Source of the DNA: Clostridia bacterium DTU025
Lineage (GTDB): Bacteria > Bacillota > DTU025
Direction of reading: 5' to 3'
Length of the DNA: 64,000 nucleotides
NCBI GenBank assembly: GCA_001513145.1
Contig: LFSP01000043.1
Location: forward strand, 73,518 to 137,517
The notes under the pieces are model-generated. The model had not been told where the DNA came from. It did no database searches and saw only the letters and a list, made by a program, of their open reading frames with translations. The translations under genes were made by a program, and so were the position numbers. Below, piece by piece: positions 9,712-21,147 of this stretch (position 1 is the stretch's first letter; each line of letters begins with the position of its first letter).

Positions 9712-10091
9712 TAGTGGCCCGCCTCCTTCAGGTAAGCATCGTACTCGGCTCTGGTCATCAGGGTTTCGAACTCGGCGGGGTCGCTGATGCGCACCTTGGC
9801 GATCCACGCTGAGCCCTCAGGGTCCTCGTTGAGCAGCGCCGATTCCTCGGCGAGCTCCTCGTTGACCTCATCCACGACGCCGCCCACGGGAGCGTAAACG
9901 TCCGATGCGGCCTTCACCGACTCCACCACCGCGAGCTTCTCTCCAGCCTCCACCCGCGTTCCGATCTCCGGCAGCTCAACGTAGATGATATCTCCCAGTT
10001 CGCCCACGGCGTACTCGGTGATCCCTATGATGGCGATGTCGCCGTCCAGCTCAACCCACTCGTGTTCGCGTGAGAACCTCTTCTCAGACAT
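9711..10091 (-). CDS. gcvH: glycine cleavage system H protein
   Basis: A 126-residue lipoyl carrier. The lipoyl lysine lies in ESVKAASDVYAP, the classic H-protein site, and the chain shows the FSREHEWVELDGDIAIIGITEYA opening typical of the family. It shuttles the aminomethyl group between GcvP and GcvT and is reoxidised by dihydrolipoamide dehydrogenase, encoded divergently as lpdA. It lies 7 bases downstream of gcvT. Confidence 0.97.
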   Translation of the reverse strand: MSEKRFSREHEWVELDGDIAIIGITEYAVGELGDIIYVELPEIGTRVEAGEKLAVVESVKAASDVYAPVGGVVDEVNEELAEESALLNEDPEGSAWIAKVRISDPAEFETLMTRAEYDAYLKEAGH

Positions 10092-10098
10092 GTGCTCT

Positions 10099-11211
10099 CT
10101 ACTCCTTCCGATAGGCCTTCTTGTAGAATGGGGTCTTGACCACCGTGGCAGGCACGGACCTGCCGCGAATGTCTATTCCCACCTCCGTGCCGACCTTGGC
10201 GTGCTCCGCAGGCACCAGCGCAAGGGCAAGCGCGCGGTTCAGGCTGGGCGAGAAGACTCCGGACGTGACATGTCCGATGCGCTGGCCGTCGGGGCTGAGC
10301 ACCGGATAGTTCTCCCGCGCCACGCCCTTGCCCAGGATCTCCAGGCCAACTATACGACGGGGCACCCCCTGCTCCTTCTGGGCGGCCAGGGCTTCCCGGC
10401 CGATGAAGTCGCCGGCGTTGAGCTTCACGAAGAAGCCGAGTCCGGCTTCGAGCGGAGTTATGTCGGGGGAGAGCTCATGGCCGTACAGGGGCAACGCCGC
10501 CTCAAAGCGCAGCGTGTCGCGGGCGCCAAGCCCAGCGGGCACTAGGCCGTCGCTTGAGCCTGCCTCCAGTATCGCGTTCCATATATGTACTGCGTCTTCG
10601 GGTCGGCAATACACTTCGAAGCCGTCTTCGCCGGTGTAGCCGGTCCTTGAGAGCATGCACTGGCGCCCCGCCACTTCGACCTCAGGGCGGCACCGGAAGA
10701 ACTTGATCTCGCTAAGATCGACGTCACAGATGCGGGCCAGCGCGCTCTGTGCCAGAGGGCCCTGTACCGCCAGCTGCGCGACGGAGTCGGAGATGTTGGT
10801 GATACTCACGTTCGCGTCGTTGACGTGGGAGGTGATCCATTCGTAGTCCTTGGCGGTGTTTGCGGCGTTCACGACCAGCCAATACTCATTCTCGCTCAAC
10901 CTGTAGACTAGAATATCGTCTACAACTCCGCCAGACGGATAGCACATGGGGCTGTACACGACCTGGTGCACGGCCATGCCTGAGCAGTCGTTGGTGACCA
11001 GCCTGTTGATGGCATCGAGTGCCCCGGGCCCGGTCACGAGTATCTCTCCCATGTGAGAAACGTCGAACAATCCGGCGCGCTCCCTCACCGCGCGGTGTTC
11101 ATCGAGGATGCTGGTGTACTGTACTGGTAACGCCCACCCGCCGAAATCGATGATCTTTGCGCCGGCTGCCAGGTGGGCATCGTAAAGAGGGGTCTTACGG
11201 AGATCGGACAT
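10099..11211 (-). CDS. gcvT: aminomethyltransferase (glycine cleavage T protein)
   Basis: A 370-residue T protein that transfers the one-carbon unit to tetrahydrofolate, releasing ammonia and giving methylene-THF. Family motifs: LPVQYTSILDEHRAVRERAGLFDVSHMGE and GYTGEDGFEVYC. The start ATG has GGTGGAGAT directly upstream. It is the first gene of the operon; the 167-base divergent gap to lpdA must hold its promoter. I looked for the paired glycine riboswitch often placed before gcvT and did not find its conserved cores. Confidence 0.97.
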   Translation of the reverse strand: MSDLRKTPLYDAHLAAGAKIIDFGGWALPVQYTSILDEHRAVRERAGLFDVSHMGEILVTGPGALDAINRLVTNDCSGMAVHQVVYSPMCYPSGGVVDDILVYRLSENEYWLVVNAANTAKDYEWITSHVNDANVSITNISDSVAQLAVQGPLAQSALARICDVDLSEIKFFRCRPEVEVAGRQCMLSRTGYTGEDGFEVYCRPEDAVHIWNAILEAGSSDGLVPAGLGARDTLRFEAALPLYGHELSPDITPLEAGLGFFVKLNAGDFIGREALAAQKEQGVPRRIVGLEILGKGVARENYPVLSPDGQRIGHVTSGVFSPSLNRALALALVPAEHAKVGTEVGIDIRGRSVPATVVKTPFYKKAYRKE

Positions 11212-11378
11212 ATCTCCACCTCCCGGTGCATTGCTGAGGACGGTACTTCAGTACAGTTCCCCAAAGTCCTCCCGATTCATCGTTGCGTTCGCCGCGGAAT
11301 GTGCCGGGCAGGAAACGCAGCTCCAAGAGCGAATACCACCGCTATACCCCAGCGGAGGAACTTAGGGAGGAACTTATT

Positions 11379-12752
11379 ATGCATGATGCTGTGATAATCG
11401 GCGGTGGACCGGGCGGGTACGTGTGTGCCATTCGCGCGGCTCAGCTGGGACTGTCGGTGGCGCTTATCGAGAGGGCGCAGCTGGGTGGCACCTGCCTGAA
11501 CCGCGGATGCATACCCACCAAGGCGCTGGCCCATACCGCCGACATTGTGGAGATGTCGGGCCGTGCTGCAGAGTTCGGCCTGGTGATGGAGCGCGCTGTC
11601 GTTGACTTCGCGAAGGTCATGTCCAGGAAGGACAGGGTGGTGGCGCGGCTTCGGGGCGGGATAGGGTTCCTGCTCAAGAAGAGGGGCGTGCAGGTGCTGA
11701 CAGGCACGGCTGTGCTGGCAGGCAGCAAGGCAGTGGAGGTCACCGCCGAGGGCGGCGAGGTGACGCGGCTGGAGGCCAGGAACATAGTGATCGCCACAGG
11801 GTCGGAGCCCGTCACCCCGAGGGTATTCGGGTACGACGGCGATTACGTGCTCACGTCCGAAGACGTGCTCAGCCTCAAGGAGCTGCCGAAGCGGATACTG
11901 ATCATCGGCGCCGGCGTCATAGGCTGCGAGTTCGCCAGCATCTTCCGGGCCTTCGGCTGCGAGGTGTCGGTGGTTGACATCATGCCCAACATCCTGCCCA
12001 TGGTGGACGATGACGCCGCCGAGGTTGTGAAGGCCACCTTCAAGAGGCGCGGCATCGGCGTGCATACCGGCGTTAAGATATCGTCTGTTCAGGTGGTGGG
12101 AGACGCGGTGGAGGCGTCCACCGAGGACGGCCAGGTGTTCAGGGCCGACAAGGTGCTGCTCGCCATTGGCAGGAGGCCGACCACCGGCGGGGTCGGCGCC
12201 GCCGACGCAGGCGTCGAGACCGGTGCCGCTGGCGAGATCGTGGTGGACTCGCGCATGAGGACCAATGTGCCGGGCGTGTGGGCAATAGGCGACGTCACCA
12301 ACAAGATGCAGCTTGCGCACGTGGCGTCTGCGCAGGCGCTGGCGGCTGCGGCCAACATGGCCGGGCACGACACGGTGATGAACTACTACGCCGTTCCCAA
12401 CGTCATCTTCACGTCGCCTGAGGTGGCGGCGGTGGGCGTGTCGGAGAGGGGAGCGAAGGAGTCGGGCATCGTCCATCGCGTCGCCAAGTTCCCGTTCGCC
12501 GCAAGCGGCAAGGCGGTGGCCATGGGCGCTACTGAGGGCTTCGTCAAGATCATCGCAGACGAGCACGGGAGGGTCATAGGCGGATGCGTCGTGGGCCCCC
12601 ATGCGTCGGATATCGTAGCCGAGCTGGGACTGGCCATCACGGCAGGACTCGACGCCAGGCAGGTGGCTCACACGATCCATGCGCATCCCACGTTGGCTGA
12701 GGCGGTGGCCGAGGCGGCTGAAGGCATATTCGATATGTCGATTCATATCTAG
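11379..12752 (+). CDS. lpdA: dihydrolipoamide dehydrogenase
   Basis: A 457-residue FAD enzyme that reoxidises the dihydrolipoyl group, here most likely that of GcvH. It has the FAD motif AVIIGGGPGGYVCAIRAAQLG, the redox-active disulfide GGTCLNRGCIPTKAL, an NAD-binding segment ILIIGAGVIGCEFASIF and the C-terminal active-site HAHPTLAEAVAEA. ATG 11379 is chosen over the track start because GGGAGG lies 8 bases upstream. It is transcribed divergently from gcvT, and no 2-oxoacid dehydrogenase genes are nearby. Confidence 0.96.
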   Translation: MHDAVIIGGGPGGYVCAIRAAQLGLSVALIERAQLGGTCLNRGCIPTKALAHTADIVEMSGRAAEFGLVMERAVVDFAKVMSRKDRVVARLRGGIGFLLKKRGVQVLTGTAVLAGSKAVEVTAEGGEVTRLEARNIVIATGSEPVTPRVFGYDGDYVLTSEDVLSLKELPKRILIIGAGVIGCEFASIFRAFGCEVSVVDIMPNILPMVDDDAAEVVKATFKRRGIGVHTGVKISSVQVVGDAVEASTEDGQVFRADKVLLAIGRRPTTGGVGAADAGVETGAAGEIVVDSRMRTNVPGVWAIGDVTNKMQLAHVASAQALAAAANMAGHDTVMNYYAVPNVIFTSPEVAAVGVSERGAKESGIVHRVAKFPFAASGKAVAMGATEGFVKIIADEHGRVIGGCVVGPHASDIVAELGLAITAGLDARQVAHTIHAHPTLAEAVAEAAEGIFDMSIHI

Positions 12753-12805
12753 TCCGGTTCCTTGGGCGCCTGGGCTCAGCTGGGCGTCTATAGGGAGAGG
12801 AATAG

Positions 12806-12843
12806 GAGCCCGGGGCATTGCCGCTAAGGGAAGCCTCGGGCTC
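12806..12843 (+). terminator. rho-independent terminator after lpdA
   Basis: An 11-bp stem with one mismatch (GAGCCCGGGGC / GCCTCGGGCTC) and a 16-base loop, followed closely by TATTTTT. It lies 54 bases after the lpdA stop and about 130 bases before spoIIE. Confidence 0.8.
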
Positions 12844-12974
12844 TGGATATTTTTGCGTGAATATGGTCTTAGCAGGCGATACTGTTCTACAGGGATTTCG
12901 ATCCTCCGATGCTATCATCAGCGTTGATCCGGGCTCGACCTCACGTTCACATGATGACTGCAGGGGGATCGCAT

Positions 12975-15614
12975 ATGGACGCTTATTCTCGGACAAGCAC
13001 GCGGCCTGCGGGCGGGGCGGCGAGACGGCCGGCGAGGCGCGGTGGCGCCAGGCGGCCTTTGAACTTCGGGAGGGCGGGGATCAGGGCGTTGGCGCTGGCC
13101 GCTCTGGGGATTGTTGCGGGCAACGCGACGCTGTTCGGCGTGTACTCGCCCTTCGGCCTAGTGGCTGTTGCCATCGCCGCGCTGGGATTGAACATCGCGG
13201 AGTGCACGTCTGTGGTGGCCGGGGCTTTGGCCGGGTCGGCGCTGGGCGGCGGGGCGGTGGGGGTGATAGCGCTGGCTGCGTCGTCGGCGATGGTCCTGAC
13301 GGCTGGAAGGCCCTTCAGGAGGGCGTCGCGCCGCTGGGTGATGCCGACGGTGGTGGGGACCGCGTCGCTGGCGGGCTCGGCTGTGGCGGCGCTGGTGGCG
13401 GGGGGCGGCGTCAGCGTTGGCGCCTACAGCCTGGCGCAGGCCGTGCTTTCGGGGGCTGCGGCGGCTGTGCTGCTGCCGTCGCTGGGAAGGGTGGTGCCCG
13501 ATGGGGCGGCGGTGCTCCTGGCGGTGGCGGTGGGCTGTGCCGGGCTTACGAGGTTCACCTACCTGGGTGCCTCTTTGGGAACTACATTCGGGCTGTATTC
13601 CTGTGCGGTTGGCGGCCTGGCGGCGGGGCCTGGAGCTGCGGCGATGGCCGGGGCTGCGGCGGGGTTGGGGGTGGGGGTGTCGTCGGCGGGCTCGGGAGAG
13701 CTTGTGGCCATGCTAGCGCTGGGCGGCGCGGCGGTGGGCGCTGCGAGCAGGCAGGGCAGGGCTATGGTGGGGTTTGCGCTGTTGGGCGTGGCTGCCGTAT
13801 GCGGATACTGTTTTCACTCTGAGGAAGCCTACACGGCGCGCCTCATCGAGGCGGCGCTGGCGGCGGGCGTGCTGATGGTTACGCCGGAGAGAGTAGTGTC
13901 GGCACTGGCCAGGAGGGTGCCCCAGCCTGGTGTCGGCGCCGGTTGGCCCGGGGGAGGAGCGGTGCACCACGTGGCCGTTGCGGAGCTGGCGCCCGTCAGC
14001 TCGGCGCTGATGCACTTGGCCAGGGAGTACTGGGGCCAGCCGGGGGCTGTGGCCGCGTCGCAGATGGAGGCGGAGATGGAGCCGGGGCCGGAGCCGAAGC
14101 CGAAGCCGGGTGGTGGGTCGGCGGGCGCCACCGAAAGGCGAGATGGCGCGGCTGCCGTCGGTAGATACACCGAGGATGACCCAGCTGCCCTGATGGCTGC
14201 CGCCGTCGCCGCCATGCGCGACAGGGCGTGCGCCAGGTGCGGGAAGTACGAGGCGTGCTGGTCCAGGCTGTTCGTGCGCACGTACCGCGAGTTTGTGGAC
14301 GTGCTCGCCATGGCCGAGATCCACCCTGAGGCTGACGAGACCAGTCTTCCGGATGGCCTAGTGGAGCGCTGCACCAGGCAGAGCCGGGTGCTGCAGGCCG
14401 CCCGTGAGCTTGCGCAGGGCGCCCACGCCGCCATGGAGAAGGCCGACGCGGTGGGGGTGGGCGGCCCGGACTCGCTTCCAGTGGGCCGGGACGTGGTGTC
14501 GCAGATGCTGTCATCTCAGCTGGAGGCGGTGGCGCAGCTGCTTGACGGGATCGGGCGGACGCGCCCGAGGCCCCCTGCGGCGGCGAGCGATGCTTGGGTG
14601 GAGCAGGAGATAGGACGCAGGCTCGCCGAATGTGGGCTGAGGCTGGAGTCGGTGAAAGTGACGCGGCTGGGGCCGGGCGGGCTGGAGGTGCAGGTGGTGA
14701 AGGGCGCCTGCGCCAACTCCCGCGAGTGCGTGAGCATCCTGTGCCCGGTGGTGTCGTCGGTGCTGGGTCAGCGGGTGGCGGTGTGGGATGCCAACTGCGC
14801 CTTCGATTCAGGCCTGGAGCTGTGCAGAGTGCGTCTGCTGCCGAGGACGGCGTTTGCTGTTGATGTGGGCTGGGTGTCGGTGCCCAGAAGGGAGGGTGAG
14901 CCCTGCGGCGACGCCGCCGCCACGGTGGAGCTGGACGGAGGCGGCACGGCGGTGCTGGTCTGCGACGGGATGGGGGTCGGGGAGGTGGCGGCAGAGCACA
15001 GCCGGCAGGCGGCGGAGAGGCTGAGGAGGATGCTGCAGGCTGGGCTGTCTCCAAGGTATGCGATGAGCGTCGTCAACGACCTGCTGTTTCTGGGGGCAGA
15101 CGGTGAGCGGTTCACCACCGTGGACGTGCTGCTGTTTCAGCGCTACGAGGGCAGGGCGGAGGTGGTGAAGGCGGGAGCGCCGCCGTCGTATGTGAGGAAG
15201 GGCGGGCGCGGGGGCGAGGTGGTGGCCCTGGGGGGACAATCGCTGCCTGCTGGGGTGGCCGCCCCCTGCAGGATGTTCGCCACATCGGTGCAGCTGGAAC
15301 CGGGGGACGAGGTGTTCATGATCACCGACGGGGTGCTGGAGGCGGTAGAGGAGGCGGCGCTGATGAGGTTCATATGCGCCCTGGAGGCCGACGACGCCCG
15401 TGACTGCGCCGAGGCGGTGGCCAGTTGGGCGCAGGGGGCGTTGGGCGCCGGGCGGCGAGGGGCCGGCCGCGGGCGGGAGGCCAGGGCGAGGTCGGGTTCG
15501 GCGGCGGTGGCGGCGGCCCGCATCGCCGAGCTCACCAGGGTGGAATCGCAGCCGGCGCCGCTCAGGGACGATCTCACGGTGGTGGCGGTGAGGATTCAGC
15601 GGGCGGACGCGTGA
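12975..15614 (+). CDS. spoIIE: stage II sporulation protein E, PP2C-type phosphatase
   Basis: About 879 residues. The first roughly 300 residues form a row of Ala/Val/Leu/Gly-rich membrane segments, the central part has charged linkers (EPGPEPKPKPGG), and the C-terminal 230 residues are a PP2C phosphatase. Phosphatase landmarks are VLVCDGMGVGEVAAEHS, TTVDVLLFQ, KAGAPPSYV and the final DDLTVVAVRI. SpoIIE dephosphorylates SpoIIAA to release sigma-F in the forespore and helps polar septation. ATG 12975 follows AGGGGGAT, better than the track start at 12909. It is followed by tilS and ftsH, a conserved neighbourhood in sporulating Bacillota. It shows that the organism makes endospores, or descends from one that did. 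Confidence 0.95.
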   Translation: MDAYSRTSTRPAGGAARRPARRGGARRPLNFGRAGIRALALAALGIVAGNATLFGVYSPFGLVAVAIAALGLNIAECTSVVAGALAGSALGGGAVGVIALAASSAMVLTAGRPFRRASRRWVMPTVVGTASLAGSAVAALVAGGGVSVGAYSLAQAVLSGAAAAVLLPSLGRVVPDGAAVLLAVAVGCAGLTRFTYLGASLGTTFGLYSCAVGGLAAGPGAAAMAGAAAGLGVGVSSAGSGELVAMLALGGAAVGAASRQGRAMVGFALLGVAAVCGYCFHSEEAYTARLIEAALAAGVLMVTPERVVSALARRVPQPGVGAGWPGGGAVHHVAVAELAPVSSALMHLAREYWGQPGAVAASQMEAEMEPGPEPKPKPGGGSAGATERRDGAAAVGRYTEDDPAALMAAAVAAMRDRACARCGKYEACWSRLFVRTYREFVDVLAMAEIHPEADETSLPDGLVERCTRQSRVLQAARELAQGAHAAMEKADAVGVGGPDSLPVGRDVVSQMLSSQLEAVAQLLDGIGRTRPRPPAAASDAWVEQEIGRRLAECGLRLESVKVTRLGPGGLEVQVVKGACANSRECVSILCPVVSSVLGQRVAVWDANCAFDSGLELCRVRLLPRTAFAVDVGWVSVPRREGEPCGDAAATVELDGGGTAVLVCDGMGVGEVAAEHSRQAAERLRRMLQAGLSPRYAMSVVNDLLFLGADGERFTTVDVLLFQRYEGRAEVVKAGAPPSYVRKGGRGGEVVALGGQSLPAGVAAPCRMFATSVQLEPGDEVFMITDGVLEAVEEAALMRFICALEADDARDCAEAVASWAQGALGAGRRGAGRGREARARSGSAAVAAARIAELTRVESQPAPLRDDLTVVAVRIQRADA

Positions 15615-15663
15615 AGGTATGGACAAGCGATGTGGCGAACGGAGTAGCAGGGGTTGACGGAAG

Positions 15664-17298
15664 ATGACTCACTATGGAGACTGGACCGACCTTGAGGGCG
15701 TCTGCATGGCCACGATAAGGGAATACGGCATGGTGGCGTCTGGAGACCGCGTGCTGCTGGCTGTGTCTGGCGGAGCGGACTCCATGGCGCTGATGCACGC
15801 CATGGCGGCGCTCCGGGAGAGGCTGGGGATCAGTCTCCAGGTTGCCCATGTGAACCACATGATCCGTGGGGCGGAGGCCGACGCGGATGAAGAGTTCGTG
15901 ATGAGGGCGGCGGCGGAGCTGGGGCTGGAGGCGCATTCGAGGCGCGTGGACGTTCCGGCGCTGGCCCGCGCCCGGGGGATGACTGTGGAGGAGGCGGGAA
16001 GGCAGGCCAGGTACGAGGCGTTCGAGGAGATAGCGCGCGAACACGGGATGGGCGTCGTGGCCTTGGCCCACAACGCCAACGACAACGCCGAGACGGTGCT
16101 GATGCGGATCATCCGGGGCACCGGGGTGAAAGGCCTGGCGGGGATCCCGCCTACGAGGGTCACGGCTTCGGGGCTCAGGATCGTACGGCCGCTCATCAAC
16201 GTGGAGCGGAGGGTGATAGAGGAGTACTGCGGGGCGAAGGGCATCGCCTTCCGGACGGATTCCACGAACGTGGATACCGCGTACACGCGGAACCGCGTCC
16301 GCAACGAGCTGATCCCGCTTCTGGAGAGGGAGTATAACCCGGCGGTGAGCCGAGCGCTGGTGCGGCTGGCGCGGAATGCGTCGGTTGACGAAGACTTCCT
16401 AGCGGGCAAGGTTTGCGAGCTGCTGAAAGAGTACTCCGGCGAAAGCGACGGGCGGGTGCGCTTGAGCAGGCAGGCGATGGCCGCGGCGCACGATGCCCTG
16501 CTCAGCCGTGCGCTGATGTGGGCGTACGGGCAGGTGGCAGGGTCCGAGCACGATACATATCAAGCGGTTCTGGGCAACCTAGTGTCGTTGGTGAGGAATG
16601 GCAAGACAGGCGACAGCTTGCATCTTCCGGGAGGCGTGAGGGCGTGGCTGGAGCCTTACGAAGTTGTGCTGGAGCTGGAGCGGGAGGAAGCTGAGCGGGC
16701 GTGGGCTGCGGCGGAGGAGAGCGCCTGGGGCCCGAGGAGGCTTGCCGTCGGGGCCGTCCTGGAGCTGGAGGAGTGCGGCGTAACCCTGGTGGCCGCCAGG
16801 GGCAAGGTGAGGGGCGCTGGGGCGGGCGTTGAGAGCCTGTGCCGGGCGGCGTCGGAGGTGCTGGCTTCTGAGGTGCCGGGGTCTGGGGTGCAGCTGGAGC
16901 CGTCAGGCGCGGGAAGGCTGTGGGCAGCTTTCGATGCGGGGGCGCTGGACGAGGTCTGCGGTGAGGAGCGAGGCTGGGCGGAGGGCCAGGGTTGCGGGCA
17001 GGGCTGTGGGCAGCGCTGCGGCCGGAGCCATGGCCAGGACTGCGGCCCGAGCTGCGGCGAACTGGTGGTGCGGCCGCCGCGGGCCGGCGACTGGCTGGAA
17101 CCCTTCGGGCTTGACGGGTCGAAGAAGCTTTCGGATCTGTTCACTGACGAGAAGGTGCCTAGAAGGAAGCGCCAGCTGGTTCCGGTGGTGGAGTACGGCG
17201 GGCACGTGCTGTTCGTGGCTGGCCTTAGGGCATCGGGGATCGCGCCTGTGACTGATGCCACGTCGGAGCTTCTCGTAATTGCCCTGAAACGAAACTAA
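15664..17298 (+). CDS. tilS: tRNA(Ile)-lysidine synthetase with Cys/Gly-rich insertion
   Basis: A 544-residue protein. The N-terminal PP-loop ATPase motif LAVSGGADSMALMHAM and the RNRVRNELIPLLEREYNP segment identify TilS, which converts the wobble cytidine of tRNA-Ile(CAU) to lysidine. Near residues 435-465 there is an unusual run, GQGCGQGCGQRCGRSHGQDC, just before the C-terminal substrate-binding domain (VRPPRAGDWLEPFG). The insertion is made of short GC-rich DNA repeats and is not part of ordinary TilS. ATG 15664 is the first start; ATG 15709 is an alternative. hpt, which often lies between tilS and ftsH, is absent. Confidence 0.93.
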   Translation: MTHYGDWTDLEGVCMATIREYGMVASGDRVLLAVSGGADSMALMHAMAALRERLGISLQVAHVNHMIRGAEADADEEFVMRAAAELGLEAHSRRVDVPALARARGMTVEEAGRQARYEAFEEIAREHGMGVVALAHNANDNAETVLMRIIRGTGVKGLAGIPPTRVTASGLRIVRPLINVERRVIEEYCGAKGIAFRTDSTNVDTAYTRNRVRNELIPLLEREYNPAVSRALVRLARNASVDEDFLAGKVCELLKEYSGESDGRVRLSRQAMAAAHDALLSRALMWAYGQVAGSEHDTYQAVLGNLVSLVRNGKTGDSLHLPGGVRAWLEPYEVVLELEREEAERAWAAAEESAWGPRRLAVGAVLELEECGVTLVAARGKVRGAGAGVESLCRAASEVLASEVPGSGVQLEPSGAGRLWAAFDAGALDEVCGEERGWAEGQGCGQGCGQRCGRSHGQDCGPSCGELVVRPPRAGDWLEPFGLDGSKKLSDLFTDEKVPRRKRQLVPVVEYGGHVLFVAGLRASGIAPVTDATSELLVIALKRN

Positions 17299-17315
17299 CC
17301 AGGGCTCCCGTTCGT

Positions 17316-17344
17316 TTGATGTAGGTAGAGCGCTATGCTATAAT
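17316..17344 (+). promoter_or_regulatory. sigma-A promoter upstream of ftsH
   Basis: TTGATG at 17316-17321 and TATAAT at 17339-17344, separated by 17 bases, in the 161-base gap between tilS and ftsH. Both hexamers are close to consensus, so ftsH has its own promoter. Confidence 0.75.
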
Positions 17345-17459
17345 TGCTTAATGAATTTGCCAGCTCCAGCCTACAAGTCGAGGCTGTAAGCTACGATTGG
17401 AAGGAGGAAGGCGCCGACGCCGTTGTCAGGGGGAAGTGTGAGTTCCTATCCGTGGCGAA

Positions 17460-19481
<2,022 letters not shown>

Positions 19482-19562
19482 TTGCTGATGTAATACGGCG
19501 CCGAACAGCGGGGCTGGGTGCTGCCCCAAAGTAGGACATCGTGATCGCTGTGAGAGCAAGAG

Positions 19563-19588
19563 GGCCCCCATCGACATCGGTGGGGGCC
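19563..19588 (+). terminator. terminator after ftsH
   Basis: Stem GGCCCCCATCG / CGGTGGGGGCC with a 4-base loop, followed by GTTTCGTTTC. It separates ftsH from the convergent ABC-2 permease genes and could act in both directions. Confidence 0.75.
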
Positions 19589-19629
19589 GTTTCGTTTCTC
19601 GTATGCCGAATCTTGGAGGCTCCAACCGA

Positions 19630-20421
19630 TCAGTACTGGGCCTTCTTCAGAAAGAACCTGTACGCCACGATTGCCAGAATCCCATTGTATGCTGCCCCGA
19701 TGAGAAGATACGCTGAGTAGCTCAGATCAGCTCCGAAGTGAACCGGCATGAGCTTCACAAGGAGGCCCTTTATCGCCCAGAAGTTCGGGAAGATGCCAAG
19801 AACGTATTGAAGGTTCCCCTGGAATGCCTCCAGGGTCATCAGAGCAGGCACAAGCGCCAGGATCCCCGTTCCTTTGATGAGAGCGAATCCTTCCACCTTG
19901 TTCCTGGCGAAAGCGCTCTGCAGCAGACCCATGGCCGGCGTGAGGAGCGCGTTCACTGCGGAGAACGCAATTATGTCTGCTAGGTTAACTCCATCAAGAA
20001 GCGGTATACCCAATACCGTGTACTTGTCTCCAGCAATCAGTTTGGTGCCCAAGAGTATCACTATGTTGCCGACGACGGACATCAGGTATACATAGGTCAT
20101 CTTGAACCTCAGATAGCCGGAAGCGCCGACCGGGGTAACCGCAATGGTGTGCAACGTGTTTTCATCCTTCTGCTCGAGCAACAGAAATGTGGCCAGGGCA
20201 GCGAGGAAAAACGACCCGAAGGCAAGTATCATGACGACCATCACGAGCGTGATCGCCTTCAGCATGGCTCCACGTATCGGGTCGAGCGACTGCAGGATCA
20301 TCGGGAACACGACGGTAGACAGAAGCAGCACCAGGGCAGGGAACAGGCACATGTAAAGGTTCACAGGCTCTCGGACGATGGTCCTCGCCTCGTATCTCAG
20401 CAGCGACAGGTACTTGCTCAC
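19630..20421 (-). CDS. ABC-2 type transporter permease
   Basis: A 263-residue membrane protein with about six hydrophobic segments and the ABC-2 layout, similar in style to drug-export permeases (SLLRYEARTIVREPVNLYM at the N-terminus). It follows a second permease and a truncated ATPase on the same strand, spacing 6 bases. The substrate cannot be told from sequence. With the ATPase lacking its Walker A, function of the whole exporter is doubtful. Confidence 0.75.
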   Translation of the reverse strand: MSKYLSLLRYEARTIVREPVNLYMCLFPALVLLLSTVVFPMILQSLDPIRGAMLKAITLVMVVMILAFGSFFLAALATFLLLEQKDENTLHTIAVTPVGASGYLRFKMTYVYLMSVVGNIVILLGTKLIAGDKYTVLGIPLLDGVNLADIIAFSAVNALLTPAMGLLQSAFARNKVEGFALIKGTGILALVPALMTLEAFQGNLQYVLGIFPNFWAIKGLLVKLMPVHFGADLSYSAYLLIGAAYNGILAIVAYRFFLKKAQY

Positions 20422-20427
20422 ATCAGG

Positions 20428-21147
20428 TCACCCCCTGGCTGCGTTGTCTTTGAACTTGGGATAGACCGCGAGGCGGAAAAGCGCTGCCGTCAAGGCCAGC
20501 AGATACAGGCATCCCGCAATCGCCATGCCCGTCCGATACTCACCGCTCACCGCGGAAGTCAGTAAGTGGCTTGCAGAGTGTGACGGCGATATCATGAGCA
20601 GCCACTCGTACTTCGGGTCGATCACGCCGAAAGTGTACAGGATGGAAGGTATGGTGAACACGAAGACATAACCCATCAACAGGCCCAGCATGGCGGTGAA
20701 GTCCCTGCTGCTTAGGGAGAACACGAAACCTATCGCTGTATGAGCGGCGGCCGCCAGCGCGATAAACAGAAGGAGCAGAGCATAGTCGAGCGCGATCCGA
20801 TGAATGAGGAATAGGGCTGCAGAAGTAACAAGAGCCGATTCGATGGCGAGGACCATTGAGGCAACTGTCTTGGCCGTCAATACTTGTCCGAGAGATACCG
20901 GCAACACCATCATAGTCCGTATAGTGCCGTCCTGCTTTTCTAGATGATGGCAAGCGCCGAGAAGCAGCATCGACATCATGGTCGTATCGATGAACATAAC
21001 GAGCGGGGCTATGTTACGGGCTTCTTCTGCGGATATGAACATGAACAGCGCGATCCATATGAGCGCCGTTATGAGACTGGCGGGCAGTATGTTGTACCTC
21101 ACCAACCGCTTGAGTTCGCCTGCGATAAGCTGCATGAGTTTGCTCAT
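20428..21147 (-). CDS. ABC-2 type transporter permease
   Basis: A 239-residue membrane protein with about six hydrophobic segments and an N-terminal cytoplasmic start (MQLIAGELKRLVRYN). Its start overlaps the end of the upstream ATPase fragment by 4 bases (ATGA), the usual arrangement of ABC exporter operons. It probably forms a heterodimer with the 19630-20421 permease. No substrate-specific motif is visible. Confidence 0.75.
   Translation of the reverse strand: MSKLMQLIAGELKRLVRYNILPASLITALIWIALFMFISAEEARNIAPLVMFIDTTMMSMLLLGACHHLEKQDGTIRTMMVLPVSLGQVLTAKTVASMVLAIESALVTSAALFLIHRIALDYALLLLFIALAAAAHTAIGFVFSLSSRDFTAMLGLLMGYVFVFTIPSILYTFGVIDPKYEWLLMISPSHSASHLLTSAVSGEYRTGMAIAGCLYLLALTAALFRLAVYPKFKDNAARG

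Noticed and set aside
11212-11378. Glycine riboswitch before gcvT
   Set aside because: The divergent 167-base gap lacks the conserved glycine aptamer cores; nothing beyond promoter space is visible.
11277-12818. 513-residue minus-strand ORF opposite lpdA
   Set aside because: Antisense shadow of dihydrolipoamide dehydrogenase, rich in His/Arg/Gly, with no ribosome binding site or family signature.
15425-15667. Small plus-strand ORFs in the end of spoIIE
   Set aside because: They are frame-shifted copies of the Gly/Arg-rich low-complexity end of SpoIIE.
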